Source: Planctomycetota bacterium
GTDB taxonomy: Bacteria > Planctomycetota > Phycisphaerae > Sedimentisphaerales > Anaerobacaceae
Length of the DNA: 35,417 bases
Reading direction: 5' to 3'
NCBI GenBank assembly: GCA_023135935.1
Contig: JAGLSU010000038.1
Coordinates: 1-35,417, forward strand
Shown here: piece by piece, positions 7,672-16,764 of the stretch
Layout of the letters: each line of letters begins with the position of its first letter
Numbering within the stretch: the stretch's first letter is position 1
Notes under the pieces: model-generated
What the model was told of the DNA's origin: nothing
What the model saw: only the letters and a program-made list of their open reading frames with translations
Database searches by the model: none
Translations under genes and position numbers: made by a program

Positions 7672-10590
7672 TTGAACACGGTTGGATGTATCTCTAAATC
7701 TTTGCCTAAGAATACTATGTTGATACTTTTAGCATCGGTTATATTCTTAACGGCAATGTCGGGTTCAGTGTTAGCCAAAGCTGCTAACTCTGAAAAGCAA
7801 AAAGTAATTAGTGGCGTAGCTCAAAACTACATCAAAGCTGGTGTCAGACAATATGAGCGAGGCTACTATGCTGCCGCGGAACAATCATTCCTCAGAGCTT
7901 TGGATTACCAGGAATACTTGGCAGACCGTGAGAAGCTAAATAGTCTCTTAGCAAAAGCTCACGCTGCTGTAGTGGAAAGAAAACGTATCCTGGATAATAT
8001 CCGCTCGGCTAGCCAGGCGATTCAACAAAATGAATTAAGAAAAGCTAAGGGACATCTTCAAGCCATAGAAGGCAGCGGCCTTTTGACAGAGCAGGAGAAA
8101 AGTAAGGTCGCGCTGGGGCTTGCGAAAATAAACGAACAAATCAAGCTCTTACCGCCAGTCTCGCTGGAACCAGAAGAGGTCTCTGCAGCTATTTCTCTTG
8201 AAGAGGAACTGCTTGGCCTTATAGTTGAAAAGGCACAGGCAGTCCCACGGCAAACGGTTCATGTTTCGAACAAACCTGTAGCAATTGCACCCCAACCGGT
8301 AACTGAAGAACCTGGATATCTCAGAGAAGTTAATCGCAGAAGAAGCATACTGCAAAGTCATACCCGGGCAATTGTTGTCGATGCGACAAATAAAGCCCAG
8401 CAGTATCTGAGTCAGGATAAATTCAGCGAGGCCAAAAAAGCGGTTGAAACTGCTGAAGAAACCGTGAATAAAAACAGAACTGACCTCGGAGAAGAACTTT
8501 ACAAGCAATATACCAGCCAGTTAGCACAACTGACTGACACGATAGTTCAAAAACAAAATAGTAGAACTCAGCAGTTGCAGAAACAGAAACGTACAGAGGC
8601 GATAGAAACACAGCACCGCTACAGAGAGCAAATGGAAGCTGATAGAGGCAAGAGAATGGCTGAGTTGATGCAAAACGCAATCGCTTTCCAGAAGAAACAG
8701 CGATATGAAAATGCCCTTGGCCAGTTAGAAAGCTTGCTTGCGATAGATGCCCAGAGCCGGGATGCACTGGAGTTGAGAGAAGATGCGCTAATACTAAAAC
8801 AAACTTTGGAAGATACGATTAATTTCCGCAGGCAATTGGAAGTTCAAAGAGAGTCAGATAGGGAAAGGGTTGAAATTTTAATCAGAACAGATGAAACGGG
8901 CATCCCTTATGCTGATGAACTAAAGTATGCCAAGAATTGGCGTGAGATTATTGCAAGCCCGTTCCGTAAACCCGAAGGAGCAATTGGTCAGGACGCAGCT
9001 AGTCTGGCCGCCTATAAACAAATGGATGAAATCGTTGACCTTGCAGAGTTGACACCAGAGATGCCTCTGAGCGAAGCAATAGACGTGATGAAGAATTCTG
9101 TCGACCCGTCATTGAAGGTATTCGTTAATTGGCGTGATTTATATGACAATGCCGACATCGACCAGACTACACCTATAAATATGGATGAAATATCTTCGAT
9201 TCCACTTCGCGCAGCGCTAAAGCTTTTATTGGAAGCTGTTTCAGGTGGATTTGCGGAACTTGGCTATATTATTGAAGATGGCGTGATTACCATAGCTACG
9301 GTAGATTCACTTCCGAGCGAAATGCAAACATTGGTCTATGACGTTACAGATTTGATTGGCAAACCGGCAGATTTCTTTGAACAGAGTCCTACCGGTGGTG
9401 GTGGTGGTCAAAGTGGAGGTAGTGTCGGAGGTGGTTTCCAAAGTGATGGTGGAAGCCGACAAAGGACACCGGAACAACTCCTGGCCGAAGCACTTATTCG
9501 TGCTGAGAATCTGCTCTTACTTATCCAAGAGACCATTAATCCGGATAGCTGGTATGAAGCTGGCGGAGATGGTTCAATAACAATTTATGAAAATAAAAAG
9601 CTCGTAGTTCGTCAGAGCCGTGAGGTTCACGCTAAAATTGACGAATTGTTTAATGAAATGCGAAAGTCGCTTGGCCATCAGGTTTCTATAGAAGCCAGAT
9701 TCTTATTGGTGGGCGAAAATTTCCTTGAGGATATAGGACTTGACATAGATATCAGATATAATGTTGGTGGCAAGTTCGGTGTCATAGGGATAGAGCAAGG
9801 TTCCGCTGAAACTACCCTTATGAGACAAACATCTATTCCGGGTAGTCTGGGAGCCACTCCGGGTGCACTAGCAAACGAAGTGCTTTCGGCGATGAACATG
9901 AGTGGCACTTATGGAAACATGCTTCTTAATGACCTTCAGGTTGACTTTTTACTCAGAGCTACGGAGGCCCATTCTGATTCAACAGCTGTAACTGCACCGA
10001 AAGTCAGTGTCTTAAGTGGAGAATCGGCGGCATTGAGGGTACAGAAGATTTTCGGGTATCCCAGCGATATCCAGATTAATACAAGAGAAATTGGCGGCAC
10101 TGATAATACTAACACCTTCTTTACTATAAACTACCAGGAAAACTGGGTCACAACGGGTTCAATTCTTAATATTACTCCGACTATTATGCCGGATAAGAAG
10201 CATGTACTATTAAGTGTAGTTGCTGAATTGCAGGATTTCCTTGGCTTTAGGAGTCAAACTATTAATCTTGGTTTGTTTGGTGGTTCGGTTCCTGGAGCTG
10301 GCGCTAGTTTCAATGTAGATTTTCCTGAAACGGAAGTTTCAAGAGTTCAAACTCGCGTGTGTGTACCCGATGGCGGCACATTGTTGCTGGGTGGCCAGAA
10401 GATGACCATTGAGGTTGAAAAAGAATCTGGTGTTCCGGTATTGAGCAAACTGCCCATTATTGGGAGATTGTTTAGTAACCGCGGCAGGATTAGGGACCAC
10501 AGGGTATTGTTGATACTGGTTAAACCGACCATTATTTTGCAGGCAGAGGCAGAAGCTAAGGCGATTGCTTCAGTAGAGAATGATTTTTAA
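7672..10590 (+). CDS. Secretin (type II/III secretion or type IV pilus-like GspD/PilQ superfamily) with N-terminal repeat/coiled-coil region
   Basis: C-terminal secretin motifs FSVDFPETEVSRVQTRVCVPDGGTLLLGGQK and GVPVLSKLPIIGRLFSN; signal-like N-terminus; Gly-rich linker. ORF track starts at GTG 7666, but AAGGAGG at 7656-7662 favours TTG at 7672. Confidence 0.9.
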   Translation: MNTVGCISKSLPKNTMLILLASVIFLTAMSGSVLAKAANSEKQKVISGVAQNYIKAGVRQYERGYYAAAEQSFLRALDYQEYLADREKLNSLLAKAHAAVVERKRILDNIRSASQAIQQNELRKAKGHLQAIEGSGLLTEQEKSKVALGLAKINEQIKLLPPVSLEPEEVSAAISLEEELLGLIVEKAQAVPRQTVHVSNKPVAIAPQPVTEEPGYLREVNRRRSILQSHTRAIVVDATNKAQQYLSQDKFSEAKKAVETAEETVNKNRTDLGEELYKQYTSQLAQLTDTIVQKQNSRTQQLQKQKRTEAIETQHRYREQMEADRGKRMAELMQNAIAFQKKQRYENALGQLESLLAIDAQSRDALELREDALILKQTLEDTINFRRQLEVQRESDRERVEILIRTDETGIPYADELKYAKNWREIIASPFRKPEGAIGQDAASLAAYKQMDEIVDLAELTPEMPLSEAIDVMKNSVDPSLKVFVNWRDLYDNADIDQTTPINMDEISSIPLRAALKLLLEAVSGGFAELGYIIEDGVITIATVDSLPSEMQTLVYDVTDLIGKPADFFEQSPTGGGGGQSGGSVGGGFQSDGGSRQRTPEQLLAEALIRAENLLLLIQETINPDSWYEAGGDGSITIYENKKLVVRQSREVHAKIDELFNEMRKSLGHQVSIEARFLLVGENFLEDIGLDIDIRYNVGGKFGVIGIEQGSAETTLMRQTSIPGSLGATPGALANEVLSAMNMSGTYGNMLLNDLQVDFLLRATEAHSDSTAVTAPKVSVLSGESAALRVQKIFGYPSDIQINTREIGGTDNTNTFFTINYQENWVTTGSILNITPTIMPDKKHVLLSVVAELQDFLGFRSQTINLGLFGGSVPGAGASFNVDFPETEVSRVQTRVCVPDGGTLLLGGQKMTIEVEKESGVPVLSKLPIIGRLFSNRGRIRDHRVLLILVKPTIILQAEAEAKAIASVENDF

Positions 10591-10733
10591 GTAAAAAAGC
10601 GGGAAAAATATAAAATCAATGGAACAGGGATGTGTTTTTGCGCATCTTAAATAGTGGTCTTTGTAAGTGTCATTGCAACATGTGATGATTACGCGATAAG
10701 TTAAAAAAACGCTTTATTTCGGAGGAGCAGAAA

Positions 10734-13700
10734 GTGAAGCGGCAGTTTCTAAATAGTTTATTGATTTTGTTGTTCGTAGCTGGTCTTGCAAGTGCGGACG
10801 TGTATTATGTTCCGGATCATTATCCTACGATTCAAAGGGCTATCGACAACGTTGGTGACGGAAATGAGGTTGTAGTTAGAGACGGCATCTGGAGCGGTTC
10901 GGGTAACTTCAATCTGGACTTCAATGGAGTAAACGCAATTACTGTTCGCAGTGAAAACGGTCCAGCCAATTGTATAATCGACTGCAAAAGCTGGGGTCGT
11001 GCATTCTTCTTTTTCAACGGCGAGGGTAGCGATTTAGTTATAAAAGGTTTTACAATTAAAAACGGCTTAGCTAACGGTGGGGCTGCCAGCGAAACCCATG
11101 TAAATGGAGCCGGTGACCCTGTCACATTCTATAGAGATGGCGGCGCCATTTACTGTACGGCGGGTTCATCACCTACGATATCTAACTGTATAATACAGGA
11201 ATCAAGCGCTTTTTGGTATGGTGGTGGTTTGGCGTGTATGGATGGGGCTCAACCGGAGTTAATAAATTGTCTGTTTACGAATAATTATGCCGGAGATATG
11301 GGCGGTGCCATATACTGTGGTGACTCCGGTCCTAGTTTCGAATTATGTACAATCACTAATAATGGTGCGGGTATTAATTATTTGAACCCGGATGCAGGTT
11401 TATATGGACCAAGAAGCGGAATTGCCTGTGATGGTACTGACCCTGATATTAAAAACTCGATTATATGGGAGCCGCTTTTTTGGGATGCTGTTGCGAATCT
11501 CTGGCGCGATGGTGATGATTTGTATGGGGCCACTGCTACTTATTCCTGTATTGAAGACGGTATCGGCGGCGAGGCGACTAACACAGCCCTCGACCCGCTG
11601 TTTAGAGAAGGTGCGCATGGTATTTACTATCTGGCACAGACTCAGGCAGGAAACCCGGCAGATAGCCCTTGTATAGATACAGGCGACGGTACAATAAGAG
11701 GATATGACGGATATTTGTTGGGGCAGGTCACAACGAGTACATCACCCGTCTTTCAACCTGACTGGGCTGTTGTTGATATGGGATTCCACTACCCTGCATA
11801 TGACGGAGTTACACCGTTACCAACTTATTGGCTGTGGATTACGGTTATAGGTAATGGGACAATAAGCGCTACTCCGGGTGCTGTCAATCCCGGCGGTGGT
11901 TTTCTCTTGCCCCTCCCGACTCTTGGTACAAATGTCTCGCTGACTGCTGCACCTGCTACGGGCTATAGAGTTAAGAGTTGGACGGGTACTGATGATGACC
12001 CAAATACAACAAATAACAATAGCGCATTTATGGATACTAATAAAACGGTCACTGTCGAGTTTGAACTTGATTTGCCGAAAATTCTCTATGTTGGTGCTGA
12101 CGGTCAATATTCGACGATTCAGCATGCTATAGATGCTGCTCATGAAGGTGATACTATACAAATTGCCCCTGCCAATGAGCCATATATGACTTCTGAAGGT
12201 TTTTATATTAACAAAAATCTTATCATAACAAGTGCCAACCCCGATGACCCATGCTGTGTTGCCTCTACGATTATAGAAAAAGCACCCACTTGGGGAGGTA
12301 CAGCCTTTACATTTGATAATGTAAATCAAAATACTGTTTTAAGCGGTCTTACCATCAGGAAATTTTCAGGTACGGCAATAGATGGGCGTGACTCCAAAAT
12401 GCCTGAAAGGCCTAACGGAGAACCAGGAGGCAGTATCTTTGGTGGCGCGATACAATGCTTCGATGCATCGCCAATTATCCAAAACTGTGTAATCTATGAC
12501 TGCAATGTTATCGGTGGTGACGGTGGTCAAGGTGCCGGTGGTACCGCTGAACATCCGGATGGTTATGACGGCGGATGGCCAGGTTATGCCTATGGTGGTG
12601 CAATAGCTGTCTGGAGTGGCAGCAGTCCTACAATTATAAATACTACCTTTGATAATTGCATTGTTTTCGGTGGTAACGGTGGTGATGGCGGTGACGGTAA
12701 AGGTGACCCACAAAACGGTCATGGTGGACGAGCGGGTGGATGGACATATAACGAAAATAGTTACTGGTACTTGGTTGGCGGCGGATTTTGGGAATATGGC
12801 TATAGTGCAGAGGTAGGTTGCTGGAACGGTTACTATGACAATTATACCAAATACAGCGGTCTTGGCGGAGCGATATATGTCGGCCTGAATGCCTCTATTG
12901 ACATTAGGGATTCTAGTTTTATTAATTGTCAGACTATAGGTGGCCAAACCGGTATTGGCGGTCAGAATAAACCGTCCAATGCGATAGATGAACCAAGTCT
13001 TCGTTGGAGAATAGACAATTTCGGCGGTGCCATACATTTTGCCGGTAACAACACGGGAACAATTGAGAACTGTATGTTTATAAATAATACTGCCAACTCC
13101 GATACCGCTCCGGAAGGTTCCACTGACTCCTTTGTAGGTTATGGCGGTGCCATAGATTTTGAAGATAATGCGAATATTATTATAAAGAACTGTACGTTCA
13201 TGGGTAATGACTCTTCGATTGGTGGGGCGATACATGGTACATGGTCGGACCCGAATATTGTCGATTGTAACTTTATAGATAACTCAGCATATCACGGTGG
13301 CGGTGCACTTTTCGTTGGTGGCACTGTCGATATACAGCGCAGTAACTTCAGCGGTAATCAAGCTTATCTGGCGGCTGCACAAGGCGGCGGTATATGCAGC
13401 CTTGGTGCTAACGCTGTGATTCAAGATTGCAACGTCAGTAACAATAGTGCAACAGGTTCAGGTGGTGGAATATACATTTCCAGCAAAGACATTTTTGAGG
13501 AAACCATCGCTGCCGAAGGAGCTATGGTAATTAAAAACTGTCTGATAACCCAAAATGTCTCTGGTAGGGACGGCGGAGGTATTTCTGCCAATTGGTCTTC
13601 GGAACCGAATATTATCAATTGTACGATTGCAAACAATACCGTTACTGGAATAGGATTCGCAAACAATTATGGCGGTGGTCTATACGCTTCCTATGACAGC

Positions 13701-16700
13701 GATGTTAAGGTCATTGATACGATTATCTGGGGCAATATTGCCGCTATCGGTCCGCAGATTGGAGTCACCAGCGGTGACCCAATTGCTCCGCAACCTTCGG
13801 CGGTGGAAATTGCCTATAGTGACATTGGACCACGATATACGAATATTCTTCTGAGCTCAGCTGAGGGTGGTTCGCAACAAAGTAGTAGCCCAATGCTCGT
13901 CGATGGCCAAGCCATTTATGACCAGTTTGACGCTGGTCAGGACACAGTGAGAGTTATTGTCAGTCTACTCGAACCGGTTGAGATGAGAGAAGAGACTGAT
14001 TGGCAGTCGCCGGAATCGGTTGGTGCGCTAAGGGCAGAAATAGCCAGTCGCCAATCATCAGCTCTGTGTGGCCTTACGTCCGCTGAGTTTACTTTGCGGC
14101 ATCAGTATAAGAACCAGGCAGGTTTTTCTGGCGAGGTTACGATTGAAGGTCTTAACGAGCTGCTTAATAATTCTTCGGTGGCGTATATTGAACCTGTCAG
14201 GTATATGGAACCGATGCTGGCACAGGCGATTCCTTTAGCTAATGCATTAGATGTGCGTGATACTTATAGTGGCCAAGGCATAGCCGTTGCCATAGTTGAT
14301 ACTGGTGTTGACTATACCCATCCGAGGCTTGGTGGCGGTGGTTTTCCAAATGCCAAGGTTATTGGTGGTTACGATTTTGGCAATGGTGATGCCGACCCCA
14401 GACCGCCCACTTTTGGATTTTTGGCGGCTCACGGCACCGCTTGTGCCGGTATAGTCGCCGGAGATTTGGGTACAGTTGGCGATTACATCGGAGGCGTTGC
14501 CAATAGCGCAAAAATATACGCTCTAAAAGCTACTACTGATGATGATCCTCTGCAGCTTTTGGGCTCTGACGATACGCTTGCCGCATGGAACTGGTGTATA
14601 ACCCACCGTGACGACGACCCGGACAATCCGATAAAGATAATAAGTAACAGTTGGGGAGGGGATATTCCGTTCGCCGATCCAGCAGTAGCCGATGCCGTCT
14701 CTCCAGCACACACTGCTGCGGCTGAAACGGCTGTGGCACTTGGTATTACAATATTGGCTTCCTCAGGTAATGATGGATTTGCCGGAGATGGCATATCGTG
14801 GCCTGCTGCGATGTCGAACGTAATTTCCGTTGGAGCGGTGTATGATACAACTGACGCAGTAACGGAATATTCAAATACGGCTGATAACCTGGATATTCTG
14901 GCGCCTGCTGACCCGATGTACACTACCGATATCGTCGGCGCAGGTGGTTCCGACCCTGGTGATTATACTCCTGATTTCGGCGGGACATCTTCGGCCTGTC
15001 CTTTCGCGGCCGGTAGCGTCGCTAGTCTGCAGTCTGCGGCATTTGCCGAAACGGGAAGTTACCTTACCTCTGAGCAAGTCAGATTTTTGTTGACTGTCAG
15101 TGGTGACCCTGTTACCGACGCCAAAGTTGCTATAACCAAGCCGCGGGTTAACCTGGGTGCAGCAGTCAGCTATCTTACTGATAATTTTATTACTGCTGTT
15201 GGTCCAATCTATGTTGAAGAGGGTTCCACACTCATCGGATTTGATGCAAATGGCGATACCTGGGACCCCAGTATTAACAGCAATAATATCAGTGACGACC
15301 CGTTATTTAAAATAGGCCTTCTGGGCAGTTACTATTTGAGTCAAATCAGTGCCGGTCAGCTAATTAACAGCAACTGTGTTGATGCTGGCAGTAATTTGGC
15401 TCTTGCGCTCGGGTTTAGCAGCGAGTATACGACCCGTACCGATGAAAAGACTGATGAAGATATTATCGATATGGGATACCACTATCCGCTTAGCTATAAA
15501 TTAGAGTCTTGCAGTGTATGTGATTTGTTCGGAGATGGGAACATCGACTTTGGTGATATAGCGGAACTTTCATCCTACTGGCTCAGTGAGGATTGTTCGC
15601 CTGGCAATCAGTGGTGCGAAGGTGCCGACCTTAACTTTGATACCGAAGTTAGTTTCGGAGATTTTGCTATACTTTCGAATTGCTGGCGTGTCGAAGATAC
15701 AACTGCCCCAGCGTCTGACCCTGCTGAGTGGGAAGTGCAGCCTTATTCAACATCCGATACATCGATTAGTATGACTGCTAAGACAGTTGTTGATGGATGG
15801 GGGGATATTGTGTACTTCTTCGAATGTGTCTCTGGCGGTTGCAGTGACAGTGGATGGACATACGATAGGACTTATATCGATACCGGTCTTGCAACTGATG
15901 ACGAATATGGCTATAGAGTAAGGGCTTCTGACTTTAGTTATGATAACCTTACCGACCCCGGTAATCCGTTTGATGTTGATGACCCGAATGACACTGATAT
16001 CGGCAACAAGACCGGATGGTCCGAGACCAAATATGTAATAGCGGGCGGTCCTGTTCCAGATACCACGGCACCGACACCTAATCCGATGCAGTGGGCTACA
16101 GGCGGCGAACCTGGTTCTGACAGTCCAACATCGATTATTATGACAGCGGCTACGGCTACGGATGATTCCGGTGGAGCGGTGGAGTATTATTTCCAGTGTG
16201 TATCCGGTGGTGGTAACGATAGCGGCTGGATAACTGGTACGACTTATGCAGATGGAGGTCTTACAACCGGTGTTGAATATGGTTATAGGGTTAAAGCCAG
16301 AGATGATAGTTTCAATGAAACTGCTGTGTCTTCTACAGGTCTTGCTACTCCTAGACAGGCGTTTAATATTTCATCGGCTTTACAGTTGACCCTAACTATA
16401 GGAGGCGGAAAATTTAACTGGTATCATCGAATAACAGTAGATGCTTTACCTGATGATGGAAGCGGTATGCCGTTGTACTATCGATTTGTTGATGTGAGTT
16501 TTGGTACTTTCAGCAGCGCTTGGTCGATAGACCCGGTAGCGGCCGGTAGTGCTATAACATATGATGCACTGGTTAAACTTAACTCGTATACAGGCCAGGA
16601 ATGTACCTGGCGTGTGGATATTAGTCATAATGCAGACGGCAGTGATTCGACGAGTTCGACAACGGTGACAATATTGGAAAATCAAAATGACGGTACATAC

Positions 16701-16706
16701 CCGTAA
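10734..16706 (+). CDS. Very large secreted mosaic protein: parallel beta-helix repeats, InlB-like repeat, inserted pro-subtilase (S8), dockerin-like domain, two Fn3-like repeats
   Basis: Signal peptide; repeated GGAIY/GGGI..NC.I..N beta-helix rungs; AIVDTGVDYTHP, AAHGTACAGIVAG, ASSGNDG, GGTSSACPFAAG (S8 Asp/His/Asn/Ser); CDLFGDGNIDFGDIAELSSYWL...GADLNFDTEVSFGDFAILSNCW (dockerin-like); two DTTAP...GWxxxxxYxDxGLxxxxEYGYRVxAxD repeats. Confidence 0.93.
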   Translation: MKRQFLNSLLILLFVAGLASADVYYVPDHYPTIQRAIDNVGDGNEVVVRDGIWSGSGNFNLDFNGVNAITVRSENGPANCIIDCKSWGRAFFFFNGEGSDLVIKGFTIKNGLANGGAASETHVNGAGDPVTFYRDGGAIYCTAGSSPTISNCIIQESSAFWYGGGLACMDGAQPELINCLFTNNYAGDMGGAIYCGDSGPSFELCTITNNGAGINYLNPDAGLYGPRSGIACDGTDPDIKNSIIWEPLFWDAVANLWRDGDDLYGATATYSCIEDGIGGEATNTALDPLFREGAHGIYYLAQTQAGNPADSPCIDTGDGTIRGYDGYLLGQVTTSTSPVFQPDWAVVDMGFHYPAYDGVTPLPTYWLWITVIGNGTISATPGAVNPGGGFLLPLPTLGTNVSLTAAPATGYRVKSWTGTDDDPNTTNNNSAFMDTNKTVTVEFELDLPKILYVGADGQYSTIQHAIDAAHEGDTIQIAPANEPYMTSEGFYINKNLIITSANPDDPCCVASTIIEKAPTWGGTAFTFDNVNQNTVLSGLTIRKFSGTAIDGRDSKMPERPNGEPGGSIFGGAIQCFDASPIIQNCVIYDCNVIGGDGGQGAGGTAEHPDGYDGGWPGYAYGGAIAVWSGSSPTIINTTFDNCIVFGGNGGDGGDGKGDPQNGHGGRAGGWTYNENSYWYLVGGGFWEYGYSAEVGCWNGYYDNYTKYSGLGGAIYVGLNASIDIRDSSFINCQTIGGQTGIGGQNKPSNAIDEPSLRWRIDNFGGAIHFAGNNTGTIENCMFINNTANSDTAPEGSTDSFVGYGGAIDFEDNANIIIKNCTFMGNDSSIGGAIHGTWSDPNIVDCNFIDNSAYHGGGALFVGGTVDIQRSNFSGNQAYLAAAQGGGICSLGANAVIQDCNVSNNSATGSGGGIYISSKDIFEETIAAEGAMVIKNCLITQNVSGRDGGGISANWSSEPNIINCTIANNTVTGIGFANNYGGGLYASYDSDVKVIDTIIWGNIAAIGPQIGVTSGDPIAPQPSAVEIAYSDIGPRYTNILLSSAEGGSQQSSSPMLVDGQAIYDQFDAGQDTVRVIVSLLEPVEMREETDWQSPESVGALRAEIASRQSSALCGLTSAEFTLRHQYKNQAGFSGEVTIEGLNELLNNSSVAYIEPVRYMEPMLAQAIPLANALDVRDTYSGQGIAVAIVDTGVDYTHPRLGGGGFPNAKVIGGYDFGNGDADPRPPTFGFLAAHGTACAGIVAGDLGTVGDYIGGVANSAKIYALKATTDDDPLQLLGSDDTLAAWNWCITHRDDDPDNPIKIISNSWGGDIPFADPAVADAVSPAHTAAAETAVALGITILASSGNDGFAGDGISWPAAMSNVISVGAVYDTTDAVTEYSNTADNLDILAPADPMYTTDIVGAGGSDPGDYTPDFGGTSSACPFAAGSVASLQSAAFAETGSYLTSEQVRFLLTVSGDPVTDAKVAITKPRVNLGAAVSYLTDNFITAVGPIYVEEGSTLIGFDANGDTWDPSINSNNISDDPLFKIGLLGSYYLSQISAGQLINSNCVDAGSNLALALGFSSEYTTRTDEKTDEDIIDMGYHYPLSYKLESCSVCDLFGDGNIDFGDIAELSSYWLSEDCSPGNQWCEGADLNFDTEVSFGDFAILSNCWRVEDTTAPASDPAEWEVQPYSTSDTSISMTAKTVVDGWGDIVYFFECVSGGCSDSGWTYDRTYIDTGLATDDEYGYRVRASDFSYDNLTDPGNPFDVDDPNDTDIGNKTGWSETKYVIAGGPVPDTTAPTPNPMQWATGGEPGSDSPTSIIMTAATATDDSGGAVEYYFQCVSGGGNDSGWITGTTYADGGLTTGVEYGYRVKARDDSFNETAVSSTGLATPRQAFNISSALQLTLTIGGGKFNWYHRITVDALPDDGSGMPLYYRFVDVSFGTFSSAWSIDPVAAGSAITYDALVKLNSYTGQECTWRVDISHNADGSDSTSSTTVTILENQNDGTYP

Positions 16707-16731
16707 TAAAAATAACGGCCCAGTAATTTAA

Positions 16732-16762
16732 GCCCCGGTTATTTTAACCGGGGCTTTTTTTT
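16732..16762 (+). terminator. Rho-independent terminator of the mosaic gene
   Basis: GCCCCGGTT-atttt-AACCGGGGC followed by eight T; overlaps the aroC 3' side. Confidence 0.92.
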
Positions 16763-16764
16763 AT

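Noticed and set aside
12366-13235. 289-aa minus-strand ORF
   Set aside because: Lies antisense within the clearly coding 1990-aa gene; low-complexity Thr/Ile-rich translation typical of the reverse of Gly/Asn-rich beta-helix coding sequence.
14483-14923. Minus-strand ORFs (146, 62 and 68 aa) opposite the S8 domain
   Set aside because: Antisense to a catalytic domain with full motif conservation; no independent evidence.
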